Source of the DNA: Microvirga sp. KLBC 81
Lineage (GTDB): Bacteria; Pseudomonadota; Alphaproteobacteria; Rhizobiales; Beijerinckiaceae
DNA length: 64,000 nt
Direction of reading: 5' to 3'
Assembly: GCF_003075415.1 (NCBI RefSeq)
Contig: NZ_QDAH01000015.1
Span: 1-64,000, forward strand
Positions 27,681 to 36,423 of this stretch are shown one piece after another. Below the pieces are notes generated by a model. The model was not told where the DNA came from and ran no database searches. It saw only the letters and a program-made list of their open reading frames with translations. Both the position numbers and the translations under genes were made by a program. The stretch's first letter is position 1. Each line of letters begins with the position of its first letter.

Positions 27681-27710
27681 CCAAAACCAATCAAAAACGA
27701 GCAAAACATT
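27681..27710. promoter_or_regulatory. Three helically phased CAAAA repeats (candidate RhaR operator)
   Basis: Three consecutive decamers, CCAAAACCAA, TCAAAAACGA and GCAAAACATT, place CAAAA exactly every 10 bases in the rhaD-rhaR intergenic region. DeoR regulators often bind phased direct repeats, and the only DeoR gene here starts 133 bases away. The site is about 85 bases upstream of rhaD, where a repressor could control both divergent promoters. This is inferred from layout only. Confidence 0.4.
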
Positions 27711-27843
27711 TCATAATACGAAGGGATAAGACAGGAAATGATTGACGATGCTCCAAATCTCTATGACGCTAGGATTGCTCTTAAGCGAATTTGATGGCCT
27801 CTTAGTGATCTTGCTTGGTTCTAGGGCACTCTGGTGAGGGATA

Positions 27844-28656
27844 ATGCACGAACGTGAAAGGCACCGGATCATTCTCAGCCTCGTTCAGGAGAGGCCGGTC
27901 GCGACCATCCAGGATTTGATGGAACTGACGGAGGCCTCCGAGGCAACGATCCGCCGGGACATCGCGGCCCTTCATGTCCAGGGGCGCCTGCGCCGCGTGC
28001 GCGGCGGGGCGGAAGCTCTTCACCCGCAGCAAATCAGCCCGCTGGCTGCAAAGCCCTTCCGCATCTCGGAAGGCGAGAACGCTGCCAAGAAACGCGCCAT
28101 CGCCCGCGAGGCCGTGGCCCTGTGCAATGATGGTGACGCCATCATCATCAATGGCGGAACCACCACATTCCAGATGGTGCATTATCTGACCGCCCGCCGG
28201 ATGCAGGTCTTCACCAATTCCTTCGCGATTGCCGAGCACCTCATCAAGCATTCCAAGAACCAGGTGATGCTGCCGGGTGGCTCTGTCTACCGCGACCAGA
28301 GCATCATTCTCTCGCCCTTCGACAACGACGTGACGCGCAACTTCTATGCGCAGCGCATGTTCATGGGCGCTCAGGGCGTCGGCCCACTCGGCGTGATGGA
28401 GCAGGATGCCCTGATCATTCAAGCCGAACAGAAGCTCATCAACCAAGCCGATGAACTGGTGCTGATGGTGGATTCCACCAAGTTCCAGCGCCGCTCCAGC
28501 CTCATTCTCTGTCCGCTCAATCGTGTCTCCGCGCTGATCACCGACGATGGCATCCCGGATTCGGCTCGAGCGATGATCGAGGAAGCGGGCATCAAGCTGA
28601 TCGTTGCCAATGTCGCGGCAGCCGAGCAGCCAACGAAATCCTCATCGGCAGCGTGA
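27844..28656 (+). CDS. rhaR: DeoR family regulator of the rhamnose locus
   Basis: A 270-residue DeoR/GlpR protein. The N-terminal winged helix reads RHRIILSLVQERPVATIQDL, then EASEATIRRDIAALHVQGRL and RRVRGGAEAL, the diagnostic DeoR signature. The C-terminal sugar-phosphate-sensing domain contains INGGTTTFQMVHYLTARRMQ and LVLMVDSTKFQRRSS. In Rhizobium leguminosarum the equivalent gene heads rhaRSTPQUK, exactly this order. The probable inducer is a rhamnose-derived metabolite. The ATG has GAGGG a few bases upstream. Position directly opposite rhaDI lets it control both arms. Confidence 0.92.
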   Translation: MHERERHRIILSLVQERPVATIQDLMELTEASEATIRRDIAALHVQGRLRRVRGGAEALHPQQISPLAAKPFRISEGENAAKKRAIAREAVALCNDGDAIIINGGTTTFQMVHYLTARRMQVFTNSFAIAEHLIKHSKNQVMLPGGSVYRDQSIILSPFDNDVTRNFYAQRMFMGAQGVGPLGVMEQDALIIQAEQKLINQADELVLMVDSTKFQRRSSLILCPLNRVSALITDDGIPDSARAMIEEAGIKLIVANVAAAEQPTKSSSAA

Positions 28657-28693
28657 AGTCTGCCGGAGGTGTTTTGCAAGGGAGGAAGAAAAC

Positions 28694-29689
28694 ATGAAAC
28701 TATTCGCGAAACTCGCCGTCGGGACCGCTCTGGGCCTCGCCCTTCTCACGGGCGCGGCAAGCGCCGAGAACATCAAGATCGGCGTCGTCGTGAAGTCACT
28801 CGGCAACGGCTTCTTCGAGGCTGCCAACAAGGGCGCTCAGGAAGCGGCGAAAGAGCTCGGCGGGGTCGACGTCATCTACACCGGTCCCACCACCACGACC
28901 GCTGAAGGTCAGATCGAGGTGATCAATGCGCTCATCGCCCAGAAGGTCGATGCGATCGCGATCTCCGCCAACGATCCCGACGCTGTCGTTCCGGCGCTGA
29001 AGAAGGCTGCCCAGCGCGGCATCAAGGTGATCTCCTGGGATTCCGGCGTCAACAAGGACGGCCGCATCCTTCATCTCAATCCGTCATCGAACGAGCTCAT
29101 CGGCAATATGTGCCTGAAGCTCGCAGCCGATCACCTGCCTGGCGGCAAGGGCGACTTCGCCATCCTGTCGGCCACCTCCACCTCGACGAACCAGAACACC
29201 TGGATTGCCGAGATGAAGAAGCAACTGCCGAAATATCCCGGGCTGAACCTCGTCACGACCGTCTATGGCGACGATCTGGCCGACAAGAGCTACCGCGAAG
29301 CCCAGGGCCTACTCACCTCCCACCCGAACGTGAAGGTGATCGTTGCTCCCACGACCGTCGGCGTGCTCGCGGCCTCGCAGGCGGTGAAGGATGCCGGCAA
29401 GATCGGCCAGGTTTACGTGACTGGCCTCGGCTTGCCGTCTGAAATGGCGGGTGCGGTCCACTCGGGTGCGACCAAGCAGTTCGCGATCTGGAATCCGATC
29501 GATCTCGGTTACTCCGCGACGCAGCTCGCCTATCGTCTCGTCAAGAAGGAGACCGACGGCAAGCCGGGTTCGGAGATCAATGCCGGCCGCATGGGCAAGA
29601 TCAAGGTCGGTGACAACGGTGAAGCCGCCATGGCCGATCCGTTCGTGTATGACGCGAAGAACGTCGACGAATTCGCCAAGATCTTCTGA
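28694..29689 (+). CDS. rhaS: Rhamnose ABC importer, periplasmic binding protein
   Basis: A 331-residue type I sugar-binding protein. The signal peptide MKLFAKLAVGTALGLALLTG ends near ASA/EN. The mature protein opens KIGVVVKSLGNGFFEAANKG and continues with EVINALIAQKVDAIAISAND and VISWDSGVN, the pattern of ribose/rhamnose receptors. It delivers rhamnose to the RhaT-RhaPQ complex. The true ATG at 28694 has GGAGG 8 nt upstream. A longer reading frame starting inside rhaR has no family support. The name follows rhizobial usage and is unrelated to the E. coli regulator RhaS. Confidence 0.93.
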   Translation: MKLFAKLAVGTALGLALLTGAASAENIKIGVVVKSLGNGFFEAANKGAQEAAKELGGVDVIYTGPTTTTAEGQIEVINALIAQKVDAIAISANDPDAVVPALKKAAQRGIKVISWDSGVNKDGRILHLNPSSNELIGNMCLKLAADHLPGGKGDFAILSATSTSTNQNTWIAEMKKQLPKYPGLNLVTTVYGDDLADKSYREAQGLLTSHPNVKVIVAPTTVGVLAASQAVKDAGKIGQVYVTGLGLPSEMAGAVHSGATKQFAIWNPIDLGYSATQLAYRLVKKETDGKPGSEINAGRMGKIKVGDNGEAAMADPFVYDAKNVDEFAKIF

Positions 29690-29764
29690 TCTCGACACCC
29701 TCAGAGTGAAGGCGCGGGATTCCTGCGCCTTCCTTGCTCACGTTGGCTCGCGGCGGGAGTTCCC

Positions 29765-31282
29765 ATGTCTGTCGTACAAGCGGTTGCTAAAGATCCAACT
29801 CCGCTTCTGGAGATGCGCGGCATTTCCAAGTCGTTTCCCGGCGTCAAGGCGCTCGATCATGTCGATGTCGTGCTCTACCCGGGAACCGTGACGGCGTTGA
29901 TCGGCGAGAACGGCGCGGGCAAATCCACCCTCGTCAAGATTCTCACAGGCATCTACCAGCCCGATAACGGCGAGATTGTCGTCGATGGCGAGGCTGTCCA
30001 TTTCGCAAATGCGGAGGCCGCCATTCGCAGCGGCATCACGGCGATCCATCAGGAAACCGTGCTGTTCGACGAACTCTCGGTTGCCGAAAACATCTTCCTT
30101 GGGCACGCGCCTCGTAACCGGTGGGGGCTCGTGAATTGGGCCGCCATGAATGCGCGCGCCGCAGCGCTGCTGACCTCCATCGATGCGCCGATCAGCCCTT
30201 ATACGCGGCTGAAGGATCTTTCCATTGCGCAGCGCCACCTCGTTGCCATCGCACGCGCCTTGTCCGTCGAGGCCCGTATCGTCATCATGGACGAGCCGAC
30301 GGCGGCGCTGTCCTATAAGGAGGTGGAGGACCTCTTCCGCATCATCGAACGGCTGAAGCGACAGGGTAAGGCGATCCTCTTCATCAGCCACAAGTTCGAA
30401 GAGGTCTATGAGATCGCCGAGCGGTTCGTGGTCTTCCGTGACGGGCGCTCGATCGGTGCCGGATTGCTGTCGCAAACCAGCCAGGACGAGATCGTGCGCA
30501 TGATGGTCGGCCGCTCGGTCGATCACGTGTTTCCCAAAACAGACGTCGCCATCGGTAGCACCGTTCTGAAGGTTTCCGGATACTCCCATCCGACGGAATT
30601 CGACAGCATCTCATTCGGGCTGCGCCGTGGCGAAATCCTTGGCCTGTACGGTCTCGTCGGAGCAGGGCGTTCGGAATTCTGCCAATCTCTCTTCGGCATC
30701 ACGCGCCCAAGTGCGGGAACCCTCGAGCTCGAAGGGCACTCCATCCAGATCCGCTCTCCGTCGGACGCCATTTCGGCTGGCATCGTCTATGTGCCGGAAG
30801 AGCGCGGCCGTCATGGGGCCGTGCTTCAGATGCCTATTTTCCAGAACTTCTCCATGGCCACTCTGGCCAAGACGACGCGGGCCGGCTTCCTCCGGCAGGC
30901 CGAGGAATTCGCCTTGGCGCGCAAGTATGCGGAGCGGCTCGACCTGCGTGCGGCCGCCTTGTCGGTCCCGGTCGGTACCCTGTCTGGCGGCAATCAGCAG
31001 AAGGTCGTCATCGGCAAGTGGCTCGCCACCAAGCCGAAGGTGATCATTCTGGACGAGCCGACGAAGGGGATCGACATCGGCTCCAAGGCTGCCGTGCATG
31101 CCTTCATGAGCGAACTCGCGGGGGAGGGCCTCAGCGTGATCATGGTGTCGTCCGAGCTACCCGAAATCCTCGGCATGTCCGACCGGGTGATGGTGATGCG
31201 CGAAGGGCGGATGGCCGGCATCTGGAACCGGGAGGGGCTCGACGCCGAAATGCTGGTGCGCGCCGCCACCGGCAACGAGTGA
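29765..31282 (+). CDS. rhaT: Rhamnose ABC importer, tandem ATPase
   Basis: A 505-residue ATPase of the RbsA type, with two ATP-binding domains. Domain 1 has Walker A IGENGAGKSTLVKILTG and a KDLSIAQRHLVAIARALSVE signature, where SIAQ replaces LSGG, as usual in sugar ATPases. Domain 2 has the degenerate GLVGAGRSEFCQSLFG and an intact LSGGNQQKVVIGKWLATKPK. DEPTKGIDIGSKA completes Walker B. It powers rhamnose uptake through RhaP and RhaQ. GGGAG lies 6 nt before the ATG. Confidence 0.94.
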   Translation: MSVVQAVAKDPTPLLEMRGISKSFPGVKALDHVDVVLYPGTVTALIGENGAGKSTLVKILTGIYQPDNGEIVVDGEAVHFANAEAAIRSGITAIHQETVLFDELSVAENIFLGHAPRNRWGLVNWAAMNARAAALLTSIDAPISPYTRLKDLSIAQRHLVAIARALSVEARIVIMDEPTAALSYKEVEDLFRIIERLKRQGKAILFISHKFEEVYEIAERFVVFRDGRSIGAGLLSQTSQDEIVRMMVGRSVDHVFPKTDVAIGSTVLKVSGYSHPTEFDSISFGLRRGEILGLYGLVGAGRSEFCQSLFGITRPSAGTLELEGHSIQIRSPSDAISAGIVYVPEERGRHGAVLQMPIFQNFSMATLAKTTRAGFLRQAEEFALARKYAERLDLRAAALSVPVGTLSGGNQQKVVIGKWLATKPKVIILDEPTKGIDIGSKAAVHAFMSELAGEGLSVIMVSSELPEILGMSDRVMVMREGRMAGIWNREGLDAEMLVRAATGNE

Positions 31283-31298
31283 TGGGAAGAGAGACGCC

Positions 31299-32318
31299 AT
31301 GAGCCGGATTCTGAAGTACCGCGAACTCCTGCTGGTGGCGATCATCGTCGTGCTGATCGCCGCCTTCTCCTATCGCGCGCCGGGCTTCGCCTCGCCCAAG
31401 AGCCTCGCCAACATCTTCAACGACACCGCCATCCTGATCATACTGGCGCTTGGTCAGATGGCGGTGATCCTGACAAAGTCCATCGATCTGTCCGTGGCGG
31501 CGAACCTGTCCTTCACCGGTATGGCGGTTGCGATGCTCAATGCCGCCTATCCGGGCATTCCGCTGCCGCTCCTGATCCTGGCGGCCCTCGCCATTGGAGC
31601 CATTCTCGGCGCCGTTAACGGCTTCATGGTGTGGAAGATCGGCATTCCTGCCATCGTGGCGACGCTCGGCACGCTCACGATCTATCGCGGCATGGCCTTC
31701 GTGCTCTCGGGCGGTGCCTGGGTTAACCAGACTCAGATGACGCCGGTCTTCCTCAACACGCCACGCATGCCGGTGCTCGGCCTTCCCCTGCTCGGCTGGA
31801 CGGCGATCCTGGTGATCGCTCTTGTCGCCGTGTTGTTCACGCGCACGGTCTTCGGGCGGTCCCTTTATGCCGCCGGCGGAAACCCCACCGCAGCACTTTA
31901 TGCCGGCGTCGACGTCGGTCGCACGAAGTTCTTTGCCTTCGTTCTGTCGGGTGCTCTAGCAGGGCTTTGCGGCTATCTCTGGGTGTCGCGCTATGCGGTC
32001 GCTTACGTGGATATCGCCGCCGGCTTCGAGCTCGACACGGTTGCGGCCTGCGTGATCGGCGGCATCTCGACGTTGGGCGGTATCGGTTCCGTCGGCGGAG
32101 CCGTGTTGGGCGCGCTCTTCCTCGGGGTAATCAAGAACGCGCTTCCGGTGATCAACATCTCTCCGTTCTGGCAGATGGCGATTTCCGGCCTGGTGATCAT
32201 CATCGCCGTTCTCTTCAATGCCCGTCAGGAGCGCCGCAAGGGCCGTCTTATCCTGCGCGATGCTGCCAAGCGCCGCCCGTCCCGGATCGAGGCCCCTGTT
32301 GAAGGAGCAGCCGCATGA
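31299..32318 (+). CDS. rhaP: Rhamnose ABC importer, permease RhaP
   Basis: A 339-residue RbsC-type permease with about eight to ten hydrophobic helices. Typical stretches are LALGQMAVILTKSIDLSVAA, NGFMVWKIGIPAIVATLGTL, and FGRSLYAAGGNPTAALYAGV, the cytoplasmic coupling loop, followed by AGFELDTVAACVIGGISTLG. The C-terminus is a basic tail rich in Arg and Lys. It should form the membrane channel with RhaQ. Its ATG is 16 bases after the rhaT stop, and its end overlaps rhaQ by four bases (ATGA), so the two permeases are translationally coupled. Confidence 0.93.
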   Translation: MSRILKYRELLLVAIIVVLIAAFSYRAPGFASPKSLANIFNDTAILIILALGQMAVILTKSIDLSVAANLSFTGMAVAMLNAAYPGIPLPLLILAALAIGAILGAVNGFMVWKIGIPAIVATLGTLTIYRGMAFVLSGGAWVNQTQMTPVFLNTPRMPVLGLPLLGWTAILVIALVAVLFTRTVFGRSLYAAGGNPTAALYAGVDVGRTKFFAFVLSGALAGLCGYLWVSRYAVAYVDIAAGFELDTVAACVIGGISTLGGIGSVGGAVLGALFLGVIKNALPVINISPFWQMAISGLVIIIAVLFNARQERRKGRLILRDAAKRRPSRIEAPVEGAAA

Positions 32319-33361
32319 GCATCATGACAGCCGACAAGCAGCCCGTGCGCCATATCCCCGACAAGCTCTCGACACCCATCGGGCGGCTTCTGGGGAGCTG
32401 GGAGACGCTTCTCGCCGCAGTCGCCATTGCGATCTTCATCGCCAACTCGCTGGCCTCGCCGCACTTCCTCGATCCGTGGAACCTGTCGGACGCCACCTAC
32501 AACTTCACCGAGAAGGCGATGATCGCCTTCGCGATGACGCTGCTGATCATCTCAGGGGAAATCGACCTGTCGGTTGCAGCGATCATCGCGCTCGCCTCGA
32601 CCGCCATGGGAGCGGCCGCCCAGGCCGGATTCCAGACGCCGGCGCTGGTCGGTATCGGCCTCGGCGTCGGTCTTCTGTGCGGTGCGTTCAACGGGTTATT
32701 GGTGGCCTGCATCGGTTTGCCGTCCATCGTGGTGACAATCGGTACTATGAGCCTGTTCCGTGGCATTGCGCAGATCGTTCTCGGCGATCAGGCCTATGGC
32801 GGCTACCCTGCGAGCTTCGCCTGGTTCGGCCAAGGCTACATGTCGGATTTCTCCTGGTGGCCGACGCTTCCCGGGTTCGAGGTCGTCACCTTTGAGATGG
32901 TGGCTTTCGTGCTCTTCGCCGTTGTCTTCGGAATCCTGCTGCACCGGACGACCTTCGGGCGCCGGATCTACGCCATCGGCAACAATGCCTTTGCGGCGCA
33001 GTTTTCCGGCATTCCCGTACAGCGCACGAAGTTCATCCTGTTTCTGCTGACCGGTCTGATGAGCGGCTTTGCGGCCGTATGCCTGACCTCGCGTTTGGGT
33101 TCGACCCGGCACACCATCGCGGCCGGTTGGGAACTTGAGGCCATCACCATGGCGGTGCTCGGCGGGGTGAGCATTCTGGGAGGTTCTGGCACCATTCTGG
33201 GCGTGGTCCTTGCAGCCATCGTCATGGGCCTCGTCACCTTCGGGTTGGGCCTGCTCAACGTGCCCGGCATCGTTATGTCCATCTTCATCGGCCTGCTGTT
33301 GATCCTCGTGATCGCGCTGCCGATCGTCTTCCGCCGCATCCGCTCGAGAGCATCCGCATGA
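32315..33361 (+). CDS. rhaQ: Rhamnose ABC importer, permease RhaQ
   Basis: A 348-residue RbsC-type permease, the partner of RhaP. About ten hydrophobic segments include [40 protein letters not shown] and the loop [20 protein letters not shown], followed by [21 protein letters not shown] hydrophilic stretch of about 30 residues precedes the first helix. The gene overlaps rhaP at its start and rhaU at its end, both through ATGA junctions. Having two different permease genes is normal for this importer in rhizobia. Confidence 0.93.
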   Translation: MSIMTADKQPVRHIPDKLSTPIGRLLGSWETLLAAVAIAIFIANSLASPHFLDPWNLSDATYNFTEKAMIAFAMTLLIISGEIDLSVAAIIALASTAMGAAAQAGFQTPALVGIGLGVGLLCGAFNGLLVACIGLPSIVVTIGTMSLFRGIAQIVLGDQAYGGYPASFAWFGQGYMSDFSWWPTLPGFEVVTFEMVAFVLFAVVFGILLHRTTFGRRIYAIGNNAFAAQFSGIPVQRTKFILFLLTGLMSGFAAVCLTSRLGSTRHTIAAGWELEAITMAVLGGVSILGGSGTILGVVLAAIVMGLVTFGLGLLNVPGIVMSIFIGLLLILVIALPIVFRRIRSRASA

Positions 33362-33681
33362 GTGCAAAGGAAAAGTACGCGTTCAAGATGCAGCTCAATC
33401 CCGGAATGGAGGAAGAATATCGCCGCCGCCATGACGAGATCTGGCCCGAACTGGTGGAGCTTTTGAAGGATGCGGGCGTCGAGGATTATTCGATCCACCT
33501 CGATCGGGAGACCAACATTCTCTTCGCCGTGCTTTGGCGGCCTGTGAACCACAACATGACCGATCTGCCGAGCCACCCCGTGATGAAGCGCTGGTGGGCC
33601 TACATGGCCGATATCATGGCAACGAACCCGGACAACTCGCCGGTTGAGAAGCCTCTCGCTACCGTCTTCCACATGGTCTGA
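33358..33681 (+). CDS. rhaU: L-rhamnose mutarotase
   Basis: A 107-residue protein of the RhaM/RhaU mutarotase family, a small dimeric ferredoxin-like fold that interconverts alpha and beta anomers of L-rhamnose so the isomerase gets its preferred form. Recognisable segments are [20 protein letters not shown], the [17 protein letters not shown] strand pair and the conserved [10 protein letters not shown], followed by [14 protein letters not shown] at the C-terminus. His, Tyr and Trp side chains in these segments make up the usual active site. It overlaps rhaQ (ATGA) and lies 3 bases before rhaK. Confidence 0.94.
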   Translation: MSAKEKYAFKMQLNPGMEEEYRRRHDEIWPELVELLKDAGVEDYSIHLDRETNILFAVLWRPVNHNMTDLPSHPVMKRWWAYMADIMATNPDNSPVEKPLATVFHMV

Positions 33682-33684
33682 CCC

Positions 33685-35052
33685 ATGAAAGTCGCAGTGC
33701 TCGATGTCGGCAAGACGAACGTCAAGGCCGTTGTCGTCGATGTGGCGGCCGGGCGGGAGCTCGCCGCGCGCACGAAACCGAACAAGGTGCTGACGGACGG
33801 ACCTTATCCTCATTTCGACGTGGATGGGATCTTCGCGTTCTTTCTGGAGTCCTTGAAGCAGCTCAATGCCGAGTTTGGATTCGAGGCCATCTCTATCACG
33901 GCTCACGGCGCGAGCGGTGCGCTTCTTGGTGAGGACGGCTTGGCATTGCCGGTGCTGGACTACGAGTTCCGTTACCCGGAAGAAATCGATGATGCGTATG
34001 ATGGGATCAGGCCATCGTTCCGGGAGACTTTCTCACCTCGTCTTCCGGGCGGGCTTAATCTCGGTGCACAGCTCCATTACCAGAAGACCGCCTTTCCGGA
34101 TGCGTTCAGGGAGGTGCGGACGATCGTCACTTATCCGCAATACTGGGGCTGGCGGCTGACAGGGGTTGCGGCCACCGAGGTCACATCGCTCGGGTGCCAC
34201 ACGGATCTGTGGCTACCGCGCGTAGGCATGTTTTCCGGCCTCGTTGATAGCCTCGGGATTGCCGGCAAACTGGCACCCGTCAAGAAACCATCGGATATGC
34301 TGGGTTACGTGACTGACGAGATCGCGGCGGAGATCGGGCTTGCCGGTCCCGTTCCGGTCTTCTGCGGTATCCACGATTCCAATGCCTCTCTGCTGCCGCA
34401 TCTCCTTCAGCGCGAGGCGCCTTTCGCCGTGGTGTCGACAGGCACCTGGGTCGTGCTTTTCGCAGTCGGCGGAGACCTCGATCATCTCGATCCCGGGCGC
34501 GATACGCTGGCCAATGTCGATGCTCTCGGCCGTGCCGTTCCCTCGGCCCGGTTCATGGGGGGACGCGAGTTCGAGATCCTGACGGGAGGGCAGGGGACGG
34601 ATACCCATGAGGCTGTGGCACGTGTCGTCGAAGAAGGCATTTGCCTGACGCCGAGCGTCGTCCCGGGATGTGGCCCCTATCCTCATGCCGAGCACCGTAT
34701 CGTGAATGCGCCGCAAGGGCTGAACCCGGACGAGACCTATGTGGCAGCCTCCCTCTATGCCGCTTTGATGACGAGAGCCTGTCTCGATCTCACCGGAGCG
34801 GCAGGCCCCATCGTCGTAGAGGGGCCATTCGCCCGAAATGAACTCTACATTGAGGCTCTGGCCAAGGCGATCGGACGTCCGGTGATCGCAGTCGCCGGAT
34901 CGACAGGTACGAGTGTCGGCGCGGCTCTTCTTGCTTCCGGCCTCTCTGCGACGACAGCCGCTCAGACCGAGCCAGCGAGTGCCACCTGCCATCTGCCTGA
35001 GAGCTTCCAGCAATATTGCCGGGATTGGAACAAACTGGTGCAGGCTGGGTGA
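33685..35052 (+). CDS. rhaK: L-rhamnulose kinase, FGGY family
   Basis: A 455-residue FGGY carbohydrate kinase that phosphorylates L-rhamnulose. The N-terminal phosphate-binding loop is VAVLDVGKTNVKAVVVDVAA. The middle and C-terminal parts include GIHDSNASLLPHLL, the VVSTGTWVVLFAVGG segment that contacts ATP phosphates, and GPIVVEGPFARNELYIEALA near the adenine pocket. In R. leguminosarum RhaK is also reported to be required for transport activity of this importer, so loss could affect both steps here too. Last gene of rhaRSTPQUK. The start is ATG, 3 bases after the rhaU stop. Confidence 0.93.
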   Translation: MKVAVLDVGKTNVKAVVVDVAAGRELAARTKPNKVLTDGPYPHFDVDGIFAFFLESLKQLNAEFGFEAISITAHGASGALLGEDGLALPVLDYEFRYPEEIDDAYDGIRPSFRETFSPRLPGGLNLGAQLHYQKTAFPDAFREVRTIVTYPQYWGWRLTGVAATEVTSLGCHTDLWLPRVGMFSGLVDSLGIAGKLAPVKKPSDMLGYVTDEIAAEIGLAGPVPVFCGIHDSNASLLPHLLQREAPFAVVSTGTWVVLFAVGGDLDHLDPGRDTLANVDALGRAVPSARFMGGREFEILTGGQGTDTHEAVARVVEEGICLTPSVVPGCGPYPHAEHRIVNAPQGLNPDETYVAASLYAALMTRACLDLTGAAGPIVVEGPFARNELYIEALAKAIGRPVIAVAGSTGTSVGAALLASGLSATTAAQTEPASATCHLPESFQQYCRDWNKLVQAG

Positions 35053-35065
35053 GCCGATCGGCGCT

Positions 35066-35473
35066 CTACGCTTCAGGTGCAATCATAAGGGCATGGACCA
35101 CGCTATCCTCGGAAGGTGGGTCCATCAGCTCCCAGTTTCCGAACAGATCGACGGTCGTGTGGCCGGGCATGTCCTTGCCAAGGTAAAGCAGGATCTCGAC
35201 CCAGGGGCGGCCGTAGGCGCGCGGCGTAACCTTCGTGACCTGGCCGAAGAAGCCGGTCAGCGGACAGCGAACGAACTCGCCGATCTCAGGCGCCCGGCTT
35301 TGTTCCCGTACCAGCATCTCTTCAGCTGCCCGAAGTTTAGCCCGCAGCCTCTCCACCCTTGCCCTGAGTTCCGCGACACGCCTCGTGCAAGGGCCCTCCT
35401 GAAGCTCATGCAGCTTCGGGCTGAGTGCCAGGCTCTCGTTGTAGTCGGCCGGCGATAGCGGAAACATCCCCAT
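35066..35473 (-). CDS. Hypothetical protein with coiled coil, 135 aa
   Basis: I do not recognise the family. The N-terminal part carries a predicted coiled coil (RVAELRARVERLRAKLRAAE, about residues 32-60). The C-terminal part, starting GEFVRCPLTGFFGQVTKVT, looks like a compact beta domain with aromatic residues (RPWVEILLYLG, FGNWELMD). No signal peptide or membrane helix is present, so it is probably cytoplasmic. It is convergent with rhaK, its stop lying 13 bases from the kinase stop. Function is unknown. Confidence 0.6.
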   Translation of the reverse strand: MGMFPLSPADYNESLALSPKLHELQEGPCTRRVAELRARVERLRAKLRAAEEMLVREQSRAPEIGEFVRCPLTGFFGQVTKVTPRAYGRPWVEILLYLGKDMPGHTTVDLFGNWELMDPPSEDSVVHALMIAPEA

Positions 35474-35604
35474 GACAGATCCTTTCTGAATAAGAATTTG
35501 GCGTTTTCAGCGCGGACGACAAGCCACTCTAACGGGTGAGTGGAACGCGAACTCGCCAAGTTCGGTTGACTTCCGTGGCGAATGTCTAAGGCAAGGATTG
35601 GCGG

Positions 35605-36348
35605 TTGGGCGGCTCTTCCCGCAAAGGTTTGTCAAGCTGGAACAGAAGTCTGGTCCTCCTGATGGCAGTGGCGCTCCCCGAGGCAGGGGCCGCTCAGGGG
35701 CAGAATCCACCCTTGCCGCCGCCAAGACCGGACAGGCCTGCGCCCCCTGAAAAGCCTGATGGGAAACCGCCTGTTGGAGAGAGTGCTGAGCAGAAAGCGA
35801 CGGATGCCGATGATCCGGATACCGCCTGCATCGAGCGTCTGACCAAGCTGGGGCTTCGCTTCGAGAAGCGTCCGCCTGTGCAGGAGAATGCCTGCAGGAT
35901 TGGCAACCCTGTCTCCGTCTCGGTGCTTCCGAATGGGGTGGAGGTCGCGCCGGCCTCGCTGATGGAGTGCTCCTTTGCTGAGGGTTTGGTGCGGTGGGTG
36001 AACGAGGTCGTCATTCCCCGCACGAGCGAGCACTTCCAAAGCGCGCCGACAAAACTGCTGATCGGAACATCCTACCAGTGCCGCGATCAACGGTCCGGAG
36101 CCAAGCTGAGTGAGCATGCCTTTGGGAACAGCGTGGACGTGATGGGCTTCGAGTTCGACAAGCGCCCGCCGCTGACGGTCCGTGTTCAGGCCGAAGGTTC
36201 CCCTGAGGCCGCTTTCCAGTCAGCTGTCCAGAAGGATGCTTGCGCGATTTTCTCGACCGTGCTCGGGCCGGGCGCCGATGATGACCACGACGATCACCTT
36301 CATCTCGATATGCGCGTGCGCAAGGGTGACTATCGCATTTGCCAGTGA
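35605..36348 (+). CDS. Extensin-like domain protein, exported
   Basis: A 247-residue protein matching the bacterial extensin-like C-terminal family. A signal sequence (SLVLLMAVALPEAGAAQG) is followed by a proline-rich linker (PPLPPPRPDRPAPPEKPDG) and a conserved Cys-rich domain. That domain has CIERLTKLGLRFEK, then LIGTSYQCRDQ, and a peptidase-like SEHAFGNSVDVMGFEF with His and Asp, ending DDDHDDHLHLDMR. The His-Asp and HLH pattern resembles zinc D-Ala-D-Ala peptidases, so a wall-related role is likely. I use the TTG at 35605, with AAGGA 7 nt upstream. A TTG at 35629 is an alternative. Confidence 0.82.
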   Translation: MGGSSRKGLSSWNRSLVLLMAVALPEAGAAQGQNPPLPPPRPDRPAPPEKPDGKPPVGESAEQKATDADDPDTACIERLTKLGLRFEKRPPVQENACRIGNPVSVSVLPNGVEVAPASLMECSFAEGLVRWVNEVVIPRTSEHFQSAPTKLLIGTSYQCRDQRSGAKLSEHAFGNSVDVMGFEFDKRPPLTVRVQAEGSPEAAFQSAVQKDACAIFSTVLGPGADDDHDDHLHLDMRVRKGDYRICQ

Positions 36349-36423
36349 TGCAGGGAACGAGCAGCAGGCTTTCGTCTTTATGTTCACTCGTCTCACAGCG
36401 AGGCGAACGGAGTGGAGTAGGTG

